From Hygrophila difformis (lineage: Eukaryota > Streptophyta > Magnoliopsida > Lamiales > Acanthaceae), in contig JAOANR010000003.1 of NCBI GenBank assembly GCA_030278955.1, positions 61,249,628 through 61,313,627 of the forward strand: DNA of 64,000 nt, in the 5' to 3' direction. Below are positions 45,790 through 56,603 of this stretch, piece by piece. Position numbers and translations under genes: made by a program. A model generated the notes under the pieces. The model had not been told where the DNA came from. It worked only from the letters and a program-made list of their open reading frames with translations, and did not search any database. The stretch's first letter is position 1. Every line of letters begins with the position of its first letter.

Positions 45790-46165
45790 ATATTAGTGTT
45801 CGCCCCAACTCTAACAATGCGCGTCCGCCACTGTATATACCCAGCTGCCAAATAATTATAATTGCTCTACTAATTGGTGAGATGAGGTGTTATGATTCTC
45901 AAATGCTCGATTAAAATGTTACAACAATACAATATATTCACTAGATTTATAATATACTCCTCCGTCACATTTAAAATGTCATATTTACTATATTTAGATG
46001 TCCCATTAAAAATATCTTGTTTCTATAAATGAAAATAAATTTTCCTTTAACAATTATGTGGACCCTACCATACATTCACAATTTAACTTCACCTTAATTA
46101 CCGTGCCCAACAGTAACAAGACGTTTCAAATGGGACGGATTTAGTAATTATCAGATCTACTTATA
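45790..46165. repeat. Cluster spacer duplicon, copy 3 (MITE-filled)
   Basis: Same spacer as at 44780 and 54955, interrupted by the Stowaway MITE at 45957-46144. Confidence 0.78.
45957..46144. mobile_element. Stowaway-type MITE with known empty site
   Basis: 188 bp; left CTCCTCCGTCACA, right TGGGACGGATTTAG, TA at 45955-45956 and 46145-46146. Joining the flanks restores the uninterrupted sequence seen at about 44933 and 55073. Confidence 0.83.
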
Positions 46166-47880
46166 ATATAAAAATTGTTGCCCTTATGAACAATATTCCC
46201 CTTATGAACAGCGATGAACCCTTAAGAACAGTAAATTACAAAAAGTCCAACGAATTCCACAATTACATTTTCAGTTCCTACCCACAATATTCATTTATGG
46301 GATAGGTTAGGAAGCTGAATTATTAAAATTCAGCTTGCACTGAATGTGCTAATGAATAGAATAGTATGTGCTAGGGAAAAATAAAAAGCAAACATTACTA
46401 TTTTTGGATCAAGGATATTTATGAGAATTAAGATATAGCTAACAATATTAAAAAATTAAATTAATGAGGGATTTATACATGCCATAAAATTTAAACTTCA
46501 CCATTAAAGTCATTGATACTTGCCATATATGTTTGTGTCACGGGTATATATGCTAGTGCTAGGTTTATATGATTTGTTTTGTGTGTGTTTTATATTATAC
46601 ATGTGATCGTTTTATTTAAATGAATGAGTTGATTTTTATTTAATGTGTGTGAATTTTTTGTTGAGGTATGTGCTAAACTATTTGCATATGTGTGATGAGT
46701 TTATATGGTATGTGTGGTTGTTTTATATTATGCATGTGATAGTTGTATTTAAATGAATAAATTGTGATGATTTTATTTAAATGAATAAGTTGTTTTAAGG
46801 TATGTAGAATTTTTATTGATGTATGTCCTAGTCTTTACATATATATTTGCTGATTTGGTCATAAATATGTGCTAGTTTTTATTTATAAACAACTTTTTAG
46901 TAACTAAAATTTAATTGACTCCATTATTTATTACTTATACATAAATTTATTTAACTTGATGTTAAATACAAATAATAATAAATACATTAAAACACACTAT
47001 TATTTTCCTATTCTATTTTATTAAAATTTTATTAACCTAAAATAGTGCATTACTATATCATAATTAATGGATATGTCCGAAAATAAAAAGATTAATATTT
47101 ATGGTGATTGATTATAACAACAATTAATTGATCAATACTATAATTTTGTTAACATATTAGTTATGGTAAGTTCAGTATATACTTATTCAGTACACAAACC
47201 AAACCCGTTAAACAGGTTCAACCAATGCATTTAAAAAAAGAAAAAAATAAAAATAAAAGTGACAAAAGAAGATCAGTTGCAATGTATTTGCAAATGAATG
47301 GAATAGAGCCGAATAGTGGAAGAAAACAAATTAATCGTACCAAACGCGAATGCAAGAGCGAGGAGGACAAAGACAATTGTGTTGTGACTCATTATGGCTT
47401 CTTAGGTATCTATATATGTCGTGATGTGATATTGGTTGTTTGATGTATTTGCATTTGTGTTTCTATTACTCTCTAATTATTTATAAGATAAAATGTCAGC
47501 CGCTGATACTTTAACTGTAATAAATATGCAAAATATTAAGGGAAGGTGAAAGGTTCAGTGATTCACTTTTCCATCCATTGTACATATTTATAATTTTTTT
47601 TGGGTGAACTGTACATATTTATAATTAATTTTCTGATTTCTGAAATTTGGATTTGACAACATTTTTCCCCTAATAAGAGCTTGAATGCCAGACCAAAAGT
47701 TGAAGATAGACTGGGGATTGGTTTGTGTACTGATTCAGCTTGACCTGAATCTGTAAACCTTAGTTAAGTGTGTGCTAGTTGGTTAGTTTGGTCAAATTTG
47801 TCTCAATTAGGATGTTTTAATTAATATTCTATTTATGGCTGACAACATAATTTATTCCAAAGATTATGTAAATTAGGGCT
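46166..47880. repeat. AT-rich spacer with degenerate tandem repeats
   Basis: Between about 46560 and 46800 a phrase close to TTTAAATGAATAAGTTG recurs about four times beside TTTTATATTATACATGTGAT-like units. No gene; the short open frame at 47225 is lysine-rich low-complexity sequence. Confidence 0.55.
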
Positions 47881-47922
47881 TTCCGCCTCACTTCAATTTC
47901 CTTTCACCCAAAATGACCCCAT

Positions 47923-48209
47923 TCAATGTCTGCCGGCAGGTACTCTTCTCCACATTTTCAATGTCTCTGCCCCTCTTCTCCCCCATTTGCCGGCGGCCTT
48001 GTTTCTTCCTCCCATGTTTTTTGTGCTTTGTTTTAGATTTTAATTTGATATCAATGCTTCTGTGGTCTCAAATGAATAAATACTCCGGGATTATGAGATT
48101 TGAGAGTTTTGGCATGCAAAGATTCAAATGGGTGCAGTGGGCTTATTGTTTTGTGAAGCTTCTGAAATCCCCTTTTTATCAATTTCATTGGTTTTTTGAG
48201 TCATTTTAA
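47923..48209 (+). other. Less AT-rich block, possible captured gene 5' fragment
   Basis: After leader-like TTAGGGCTTTCCGCC an ATG (47913) opens MTPFNVCRQ ending at CCGGCAG|GTACTC, a plausible first exon and donor. The same frame also stays open to 48209 as a 98-residue cysteine- and phenylalanine-rich sequence. No homology is recognised and no following exon seen. A gene fragment carried by a repeat is possible, as is chance. Confidence 0.25.
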
Positions 48210-48929
48210 TCGTACAATACGACGGGGAGATAACCTTTTTACCATATGCCATTTGGTTGATGATTTGTTTATGATGTGTTCATTTGCTACATGAGTTGGT
48301 ATAATAAAGAGATGAGATAGATAATACAAGTGGAAGTGCTGGTCGGATAAAGATCGAGTGATTGGTTTATGTGAGCACTGTGATGTTTATATGGCATATG
48401 TGTGATGTTTATTTGTTAAACATCATATAAGGATAAAAGATACAGGTGCTGTTTTGATGCTCATGGTGTGATGGTATTATGATTTAGAGGTGCTGTACAA
48501 TAGATATATTTGTGTTTTGCAGATCATCACCAAATAGTCTTTCAAAATTTACTGTTCAAATTGCATACTGTAACATGTGTGATGCTGCCCCCTTTTTGGA
48601 TTCGTCATATTTTGTACAACTACCGTTGGTGTTGGGTTATATTTTTCTCTTCAGTCAATTATGATTTTCTGGAATGTATCCATCAATTTCCCACATTTGT
48701 GTGAGCAATAAGGAACAAATTGAACTTTTGGAAGGTAGCATTCACTCCTTAATAAGGGGAATTAAAATTGGAAGTAAATATACAATTGACTTTAATATAT
48801 TTTTCACACAAATGGTAATTATATATCTTCCCACCTAGCCTAGCACACTGAATACTTACCTTTAGAATATACAACCCCGCTGAATATATGGACTGCAGCA
48901 CCGAAACCGAACCACTGTTTAACTATAAA

Positions 48930-49050
48930 TACTACAAGAAAAGTAATAATTTAGCTACCAGATTCGATAGCTAAATCATTAACAGCTACTGTTTGGTGGC
49001 CAACAAGTCGTTACTGAATCTCGTTAGTTATCAAATTCACTAGCTAAATC
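48930..49050. mobile_element. CACTA-like terminal fragment upstream of gene H
   Basis: ACTACAAGAAAAGTAATAAT resembles a CACTA-type end (first C lost), followed by subterminal GCTAAAT / TAGCTA-type repeats. It occupies the place where exon 1 of gene H would be expected. Confidence 0.4.
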
Positions 49051-49156
49051 GTTTTTATTATTTAAATTCATGAACATAAGGAAAAAAACATAATTATCTG
49101 CAATCAATATAAACCGTTGGATCAATATTTTATCTAATGGATGAAAATTTTTCCAG

Positions 49157-49344
49157 CACATGCTTTCCCAGACCAGGAACCAAGTCGGACAGCAACATGC
49201 ACGGCAATTTATTACGGCGCTTGCACAGTTCCCGGTCTGTGCGAAAATACATGCCATCAGCAATATGCCGGGACGAATCCCAGAGCGTATTGCGAAAGTG
49301 CCCCCGGGGTATCAGGGACATGTTATTGTGTTCATGATTGTTAA
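49157..49344 (+). pseudogene. Defensin-like peptide locus H (exon 2 without visible exon 1)
   Basis: Preceded by TTTTTCCAG and in phase 1, as in all other members. It encodes a linker (AHAFPDQEPSR) and an intact eight-cysteine domain C-x7-C-x5-C-x3-C-x12-C-x9-C-x-C-x3-C ending CYCVHDC, stop TAA. No signal-peptide exon is found in the preceding kilobase, where a CACTA-like fragment lies. An upstream in-frame ATG at 49141 would give a non-secreted product and ignores the acceptor. Either exon 1 is lost or it is far upstream. Closest relative: pseudogene F. Confidence 0.65.
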
Positions 49345-49349
49345 GTTAT

Positions 49350-51008
49350 TTTCAATACAAGATGACAATAAATAATAATGGCAAGCTAAGGCTGGTGTGC
49401 ATTTCAGGAATTCCTATTGATTTTAAATGGTGTGATTCTCATCTTGATTTTTTAGTATAGCTGTATAGTTTTCCGAGGTTTATGACTACTACATTTTAAG
49501 GGGAAAATTCCTTTTTCCGTACAAGCTAAGATGATGTTCTTTTTCTACTAAATTGGTACCAATGTTATAGATTTTCAAGTTAGTTTTGATATATTTATCA
49601 CAAATATTTCTTAAAGAAACCATAAAAAACATCCATCTTTTTCAGATAAACTATGGATTCAAATAATTCAAATTCGAAAATAAAATATATGGTATTTTTT
49701 GTTTAGTTTTACTTATATTTACACAATAGTTATTTTTCTGTTTATATTTTATCAAAATTATTTTTAATTTAATTCATAAATAGACAATCCATAATTCCGT
49801 GCGATGCCAGCTGGGCAATACTCATTTGAACAAATCCATAGGTCTTGTTAAAATAGGATGAGAATTAGCATTTCTTGAAATAATTGATTAACCCAAAATC
49901 AGAACTAATTGGCACAAAATTGTGGAAAAATAATATTGCTTATAATTTCAGTACATACTTGCATATAATTTCAACACCAAACAACACATATTTTAGTACA
50001 TTACAATCCATAATTCACTGTACGAATATCTAATATGCAAACATAGTGATTACTAAACCATATTGAATACCCACCCTCAACTTCTCGAAACAATGAAAAG
50101 CAATTCAAAACATTAGTTATACACTTATATAATTTCATAAAAAGATATTTTACACAAAATTATCAATTGAATCACAAAGAAATAGTAAAATCCGGCATAA
50201 ACATATTATCGAACACCTTATGGGCATATCAACACATATCATTTCCTTTACAAATCTTTGGAATCGCATTACCCTAATGGCAATCATAACACACATATTC
50301 AAGCAACCTCATCCTCTGATTGTACAAGCCATGAACTCTATTCCAAGATTTCAGCCCACAGCTATCCCCAAACCCTAGTCCAACATTTCCATCCATGTTT
50401 CCTCCTAGCTAGAGAACACGAAATTTACTAATATACATATCTTCTTATATGTTTAATATCATGTGCCTGATGTGTAGAACATCCAAATCCTTATTTATCA
50501 GATTAATGACATCTAAGCAGATCTATTCCTCAGTCTGCTTACCCATCCAGCGGAACGGGAAGGTTTTTGCAAGGTTAAATTTATTAGAGGTTAAATTTTA
50601 AAATGTTAATATAATCCTCGACGTTATGACATATCTTATTGAAATAATTGTTATTTTTTTTTAGTTGAATAACGGGTACTCTCAAATTTCATTGGCCCAA
50701 GACTTATCTCCCAGGATCGGTGGGCATTGAAGGGTTGCCTCTCCGAAAACAAAATTACTGAAATAATTGTTATTGAAGTATATATGCATAAACACTTGTA
50801 ATTTTAATCACAATAGATCTCCCTCAATTTCATTTGTTTTACACTTTTACTTTCTTATTAATTATGCACAATCTCTCACTCTGCATATATAAATGGCTTC
50901 GACCCTCCTTTTTATCGAAAAAATTATGCACAATCTCATGTTATAAAATTTCAATAATAATTATTAAAAGGCTATTAGTTTCAAAAAACTAACTTGATCA
51001 TGATAATC
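49350..51008. other. Intergenic sequence with a SINE fragment
   Basis: A minus-strand family 2 SINE fragment is at about 50665-50752 (CCAGGATCGGTGGGCATTGA, TTGCCTCTCC). Otherwise AT-rich, no gene recognised. Confidence 0.5.
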
Positions 51009-51011
51009 ATG

Positions 51012-51123
51012 CACTACAAAAATTTCTGCCGAAACGCAACGAAATCCCGCAGACGACGAAACTTTAGGAAACATGTACCATTTGTGTTCTTTTTAGTTGC
51101 CTTTCGACAATTTTTTTGTAGTG
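51012..51123. mobile_element. Small CACTA-like MITE
   Basis: 112 bp between CACTACAAAAATT and TTTTTTTGTAGTG. The outer triplets ATG and ATA match at two of three positions. No coding capacity. Confidence 0.55.
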
Positions 51124-51149
51124 ATATAATGTTGTTTCTCCTAATAAAT

Positions 51150-51310
51150 AATACTTTCTCTATTACAATTGAAATGTCTTAATGTCTTCTTTATATAAAT
51201 AGAAATAATTTTCTCTCTAACAACTATGTGGATCCCATCATATACTCACAAATCAATTCTACCTTAATTCTCGTGTCCAACAATAACATGACATATTGAA
51301 TGGGACGGAG
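51150..51310. mobile_element. Degraded Stowaway-type MITE
   Basis: Right part ends GAATGGGACGGAG and the interior resembles the 45957 copy (CAACTATGTGGA, CCTTAATT). The left terminus is eroded (CTTTCTCTATTAC). Confidence 0.5.
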
Positions 51311-51720
51311 ACACACGGTTATAAATTTTCATTTTAGCAATAGAAGAATTTGATCATTATATTATAAAGTTGGTTCATCAACTAATCTTGTTAGCTATCA
51401 AATTCGTGATAAAATGAACTTTTCTTGTATATACTTCACCAATATAATTGATTTCCAACTTTAATTTTATTATAGTTCTCAGATCTAATAGAATCATTAT
51501 CATTCAATTTTTTTTTTAATTACATACAATTGTCTTTAATTTTTATATCACATCAATTTTTTAAAGAAAATATAAACATTATTTACGGCTATACCCATTT
51601 AATATTTAATTAATTTAATATCATAGCGCTTTATCATGTCCATTATTTTCTTTACCAACTTAAAAACATCATATCCTTTTCCAAAAATTATTAGCATTTC
51701 ACTTTAGTGTAATTTTGCCT
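51311..51720. other. Upstream region of the GH5 gene
   Basis: AT-rich. A short fragment at about 51360-51420 resembles the CACTA-like sequence near 49030. No other feature seen. Confidence 0.45.
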
Positions 51721-51729
51721 ATATAAAAA
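51721..51729 (+). promoter_or_regulatory. TATA box of the GH5 gene
   Basis: TATATAAAA, 86-94 nt upstream of the start codon at 51815. Confidence 0.6.
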
Positions 51730-51814
51730 TAGCTGTAATCGAATTATGTTATCGATAGGCACAGGTCCGAATACTAATACATAGGAAGAGGGCATAATTA
51801 TCTACCAAAAAAAA

Positions 51815-53693
51815 ATGACAGGCAAAAGCTCTAAAACCATCCTCATCTTCACAGTTTTCCTACATATTTTAGCATCTTGCAGCGCCTTTCCTTTGTCAAC
51901 CAACGGCAAATTTATATACGATGATGCAACAGGGCAGCGCATAAAACTAGCTGGTACAAACTGGGCCGGACACTTGCACCAGATGATTCCCGACGGGCTG
52001 GACAAGCAGCCATTGGGCAACACAGTGAAACAGATCGTGGCATCCGGTTTCAATTGTGTGCGATTAACGTGGGCGACTTGGATGTACACAAGGTCCGAGT
52101 ATGGACATCTTACCGTGTTGCAATCCCTGGATAAGTATGGCTTAAATGACGTGAAAGCAGGGGTTATAAAAAATAATCCGCAGTTTTTGAACATGACCGT
52201 GATAGATGTTCACAAGGCCGTGGTTGATGAACTTGGGAAGAATAAGATCATGGTTATTCTCGACAACCATGTCAGTAAACCGACATGGTGTTGTACTGAG
52301 AAAGATGAGAATGGGTTCTTTGGCGACACGTTCTTTGATCCGAAGGAATGGCTGGCTGGCCTGAACGCCGTGGCCAAGGCATACAGGGGCAATCATGCGG
52401 TGAGTGTGTCTATATTCACTACATTAGCATTTTTGTGACAAATAGTTTTAATGGAAATGGGTCTCCTTTTTTTTTTCCTTAGTGAAAAACGATTTTAAGG
52501 TCAGTTCTAGTTTCGCCAATGTACTGAATATTTGTTATAAAGTATGTTTCGATTGCTTAATGTTAAGGTTACGGAATGTTTGTTGCAGGTGGTCGGGATG
52601 GGGTTGAGAAATGAGTTACGGGGTCCAAGGTCATCTCACGATGGCTGGCTCCGGTACATGCCTGAAGGTGCGAAGGCAGTTCATACATCGAATCCTGAAA
52701 TTCTTGTTCTCGCAGGGGGGTTGAACTTTGGCATTGATCTTAGCTTTCTACGTTCGCGATCTCACAACATTAGTGTGGGTAATAAATTAGTGTTTGAAGT
52801 ACATTGGTACGCGATTGCTGAATCTAAAAGTCCCGTTAGATGGGAGGATCAACCTAATCAACATTGCGCGTACGACTGGACCTGGCTGTGAATAATTTCC
52901 TCTTCTTGACGGGCAGAAAAAACCCGGTTCCTGTTATGATGAGCGAATTTGGCAAGAGACAAGAGAACACAAGTGTGGCAGACAACTTGTATGCAAATTG
53001 TTTGTACAAATTCTTGGCAGAAAATGACATGGATTGGGCATTGAACCAAACTTGGGATGGTCTTAGAAACCCAGACGTTATCCGCAAATTGGGGTTCATA
53101 CAACAGGTCCATCAAGGTAACTATTTGAACTTTTGTTGTGTCCAAAATTTTTTCATCTTATAAGTTACAATGGAATAAATTGCAATTTTAATCCCGTAAT
53201 AGGTTCATTGTGGTATGTTCTGATTTGATCTGATTTGGTTGATTCTGCTTTGGTATATGCAGTGCCGAATAAAAATCATTTCTACATACTCTTCCATCCA
53301 GGAAGTGGCCTATGCGCACAAGTTAACGACAATAAAGTCTTCCTGGCCGATTGCTCAGGAGCAAGCAAATGGGCTCAAACCACGGAAGGTAAGGGCAAGA
53401 CACAATTGTCCTTGTTGGGGACACAATCGTGTCTTGCAATGGCCGGGAATGATCTTCAGGTCATTGTTTTAAAGAATTGTTCTACAGAGTGGTTTGATGC
53501 CTCAGCTTCGAATCTTCACTTGGCTACAACGGATAAAAGTATTGGAAAAAACTTCTGCTTGGAATATAATCAGAAGGACTCGACTGTCGTGGCCAAGAAA
53601 TGTCTGTGCCTGACTGGTAATCTACGCGATGTTCGGGCTTGCAAGGACAATCCACAAGTACAGTGGTTTAAATTTGTTCTTGCAAATGTCTAG
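51815..53693 (+). pseudogene. Glycoside hydrolase family 5 protein with C-terminal beta-trefoil-like domain, one-base frame break
   Basis: A secreted plant GH5 (cellulase-superfamily) enzyme; the natural substrate of this plant group is not firmly known. Exon 1 is 51815-52399 (signal peptide ending near ASCSA, then LAGTNWAGHL, NCVRLTWATW, DNHVSKPTWCC). Exon 2 is 52589-53116 (acid/base motif LRNELRG, nucleophile region MSEFG). Exon 3 is 53263-53693 (ricin-type trefoil-like region, GSGLCAQV, SCLAMAG, CLTGN). Introns are GT/AG. Within exon 2 the frame changes near 52855-52875: it is one nucleotide short, and exon-phase arithmetic confirms this. Both catalytic glutamates are encoded but on opposite sides of the break. 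It could be a recent pseudogene or a sequence error. Confidence 0.85.
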
Positions 53694-54060
53694 TAACAAG
53701 AGGAAAGAAATTAAACTTACTCAATTCTCAGCTGTCTGTTGCTCTGGTTTTTCCTTGTCATGGAATAAGTGCATAATAATAGTATATGTTCTGTCATTGC
53801 TGTACTTCTAGGCATTAAAAAGCTCAATAATATACTATGTTATAATGCAGTCAGTAAATGCATTAAAAAATACATTAAAAAATACATTTAAAACTCAATT
53901 TTTATATTCTACATACATTAAAAAATACATTTAAAACTCAATTTTGGAGGCAGAGGTTATAGGATTTGGTTTGGGAGCTCAATCAGTAAATGCTGAAGAA
54001 GTGCTTTGAACGTGATAAATGTTTTTATATATAGCCCAAACACCAATAAATACCCAGTAC
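53694..54060. repeat. 3' flank of GH5 with short tandem duplication
   Basis: The phrase ATACATTTAAAACTCAATTTT occurs twice (about 53882 and 53926) among ACATTAAAAAAT units. No further gene. Confidence 0.6.
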
Positions 54061-54061
54061 A

Positions 54062-54183
54062 CACTTCATTGCCGATACCGACTTTTTGCGGTCGAAAATC
54101 GGTTGGTAAGGGTCAAAACGACCCGTATCCTAGGGTTACCGATAATATTTTTCAGTCGGTAATCGTGAATTTTCTTGTAGTGC
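54062..54183. mobile_element. CACTA-like fragment
   Basis: The right end TTTTCTTGTAGTG is the complement of CACTACAAGAAAA. The interior has inverted ACCGACTTTTTGCGGTCG-like sequence. The left terminus was not found. Confidence 0.45.
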
Positions 54184-54204
54184 ACCGCTCATTTATTTAT
54201 TTTT

Positions 54205-54358
54205 TGAAGGAGCCACTAAGGCCTGAGAAATAGGTTGTAGAAGTCCATGTCACATAAATTATAAAGAGACCAAAAGGGAAGGATATGAGACACGGTGGGA
54301 ATTCGAACCCCCAACCTATAGGTTGGGAGTCGGGGTACTTGAATACAGCTTAGCCAAA
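54205..54358 (-). mobile_element. tRNA-derived SINE, family 1 (diverged)
   Basis: Minus-strand B box near GGTTCGAATTCCC and the family body (ATAATTTATGTGACATGGAC). The A-box end is degraded. Confidence 0.65.
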
Positions 54359-54576
54359 AAAAAAAAAAAGAAGAAATATTGGGTATATGAAATTTTTGTT
54401 TGAATTATTAAGGACAAAAAAGCCCTTCCAATTTTTTAATGGGTGCACTAATGTATCTTAAAATGTTATTCTTTTAAATTAAAATTTGAAAATTTTAAAA
54501 CAGTTTATGAGCTTTTTATCGTATACAACTATATATTGCAAGCCATTTCAAATAAGTAGTATTAGATGATGACCGG

Positions 54577-54735
54577 ATGAGGACTTTGCCATAGTGGTAA
54601 AGTTCCCAACTTCCAACTTTAGTTTAGGGGTTCGATTCCCCACTTTACTCGATATCCCTCCCCTTTGTCCCTTTGTATTTTGTGTGGCATAGGCTCTTAA
54701 CACTCTTTCTCTGGCTTCGACTTCTCCAAAAAAAG
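54577..54735 (+). mobile_element. tRNA-derived SINE, family 1
   Basis: A box TTGCCATAGTGGTAAAG, B box GGTTCGATTCC, body with TTTGTGTGGCATAGGCTC, A-rich end. Target duplication not resolved. Confidence 0.75.
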
Positions 54736-54954
54736 TAAGTAATGTTAAACAATTAATAATTTGATTAAATTGATTACAATCAGTCACTCTTGGCCTTGGC
54801 CCTTGGGTAGGAAAAAAACCCAAGGGTTAATAGATTTTTTATGGGATGGTTTGGGAAATCAAGCAAAAGTATCAGATTATTTGAGTTTTTTTTCCCCTCT
54901 TGGGTAGGTACATAATTAAAAATTGAATGGTAAACTATAAGCAAAACCATTAAT

Positions 54955-55160
54955 TACACGTATACACACCCAGCTACCAAATTATAATTGCTGCAATTTT
55001 TAAGAGACTTTTATAATTTTCAAATGCTCGATTAAAATGTTACAACAATATAAAACATTCGATCACGAGAGATAATATAATTATCAGATTAAGACCAATA
55101 TTGTTGTAACTAAAACGTAACATTTCATGTCATCACTATAACATTGCAATAATACTCGAT
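54955..55160. repeat. Cluster spacer duplicon, copy 4
   Basis: Matches 44815-45010 (TTATCAGATTAAGACCAATATTG and flanks), without MITE insertion at the ATAATATAATTATCAG site. It is 7 kb beyond the last DEFL exon and just left of LTR element 2. Confidence 0.78.
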
Positions 55161-55256
55161 TACTTTCGGATTGAGTTTTGGTCCAGACAGTTGGATATCC
55201 AGAATGATGTGTACTAATGAGTTTTATGCTTTTCAATATTTTTGGTTAGAGGGGAC

Positions 55257-56246
55257 TGTTAGGTTCCCAGCTCACGCAAGTGCTATTCTTTATGCAGTGG
55301 TTCAAAGAACCAAGTTCAAACTAAGACAGTGAACACACTAATTAAACGAATCAGTGTAAACACAGATTAATGCACAGCGGAAAGACTTAAGCATAAAAAC
55401 AACAAGCATAAAGAATAAATGAGACACAACAAGTTGATGACCCAGTTCGGCCTTCGGCCTACGTCTGGGGGATACCAATCCAGGAGGATATTTACTATGT
55501 GTTAACTTATGGTAAACAACCACACACGATAGCAAATATATAAAGTGTCTTCACTCCAAGTTCCAAGCGGACAGTTGTGGTGACCTAAGACCTCCAGTCT
55601 TTGGTGTAGAAATCCCCTTCTACTTCAACCCTCAAGACCACCTGTCTAGAGTTCCGATTGCAACAACCTGTGAAACACTTCCTCTGTGATTTGAGTGAAT
55701 ATGATTTGAAGTTCAGCTTCTTCACATGCCTTGAACACAGTCCTTAGTTGTGTCTTGCGTAGATACTCAAGAACCACAAATCCAACCGGGAGTATTCAAG
55801 GCTTCTCGATTCCTCAGTAATGGGATGATAACGATTTACGCGATTTGCTGTGAATCGAGCTTTTGAGAGATTCTAACAAGGATCAGCAAGTCGAGAGCTT
55901 TCGCAGAAATGCTTGAAAAATGAATAATGAATCTCTACTCTTCAATCTTGAACTCTTCCTTCTTATACCAGAAATTGCTCTAACGGATTTGAATAATATT
56001 ACCATTTAGGGAAATAGCCGTTGGACAAATTAGGTTTAGTGAGTAACAGCTCTTTTCTTAGAGATAGGTAATCCCTGCAAGAAATGTTAGTCTCAACCTA
56101 CTCTGATCAGAAAAGAGCCGTTGGACCCAATGCCTTCCTTGAAAACAGCAACCTTTCACGCGCTGAGTATCGAAGCATCAGAAGAGGTCCTAACTACCTA
56201 AGTTCAATCATCGGTTCGAACTTCCTACAAAATACTAGACTCAACA
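55257..56246 (-). repeat. 3' LTR of element 2
   Basis: 990 bp, TGTTAGGTTCCC on the plus-strand left and GACTCAACA at the right end, adjoining a polypurine tract. It shares a core with the element 1 LTR (GTTCGG ... GGGGGAT.CCAATCCAGG) although total lengths differ. Confidence 0.88.
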
Positions 56247-56603
56247 ATCTCCCCCTTTTTGGCAGGAAGTGAGCCAGCAATTACAATTGATAAACCGATG
56301 ATGAAATAACTGTAAGCTCTTTACAAAGGACATTCATATCAGAAACTAGAGCTTGTACAAACATACATAGCAGAAACATGAAGAACCATGCATTCAATAA
56401 GATCACAGAACCATAAACATTGTTCAATAACTAGTTCCAGTGTTCTTCGTCCCAAAATAAAAACAGGAGTTTATCATAGCAAAAGTAGAAACATATTGAA
56501 AGGAAGAGTTAGAATGATATTACCAATCATCAGGAGGTTGAGAAAGCATCATTGGATTTTGAAATTTGACTCCCCCTCTGGATCAACTTATCTGGCCAAA
56601 AAG
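56247..56603 (-). other. 3' untranslated region with polypurine tract, element 2
   Basis: The minus-strand AAAAAGGGGGAGAT (56247-56260) adjoins the LTR. Similar purine runs recur near 56570-56578 and 56609-56617. Confidence 0.7.

Noticed and set aside
46313..46335. Hairpin AGCTGAAT ... ATTCAGCT as a terminator or regulatory RNA
   Set aside because: An 8-bp stem is expected by chance in AT-rich plant DNA and there is no neighbouring gene.
47225..47443. 72-residue lysine/asparagine-rich frame
   Set aside because: Low-complexity A-rich start, no homology, no splice or promoter context.
49141..49156. ATG at 49141 as the true start of gene H
   Set aside because: It would give a product without a signal peptide, and the bases before 49157 form a splice acceptor in the phase conserved across the family.
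51802..52194. 130-residue minus-strand frame opposite the GH5 gene
   Set aside because: Antisense to a clearly conserved GH5 exon.
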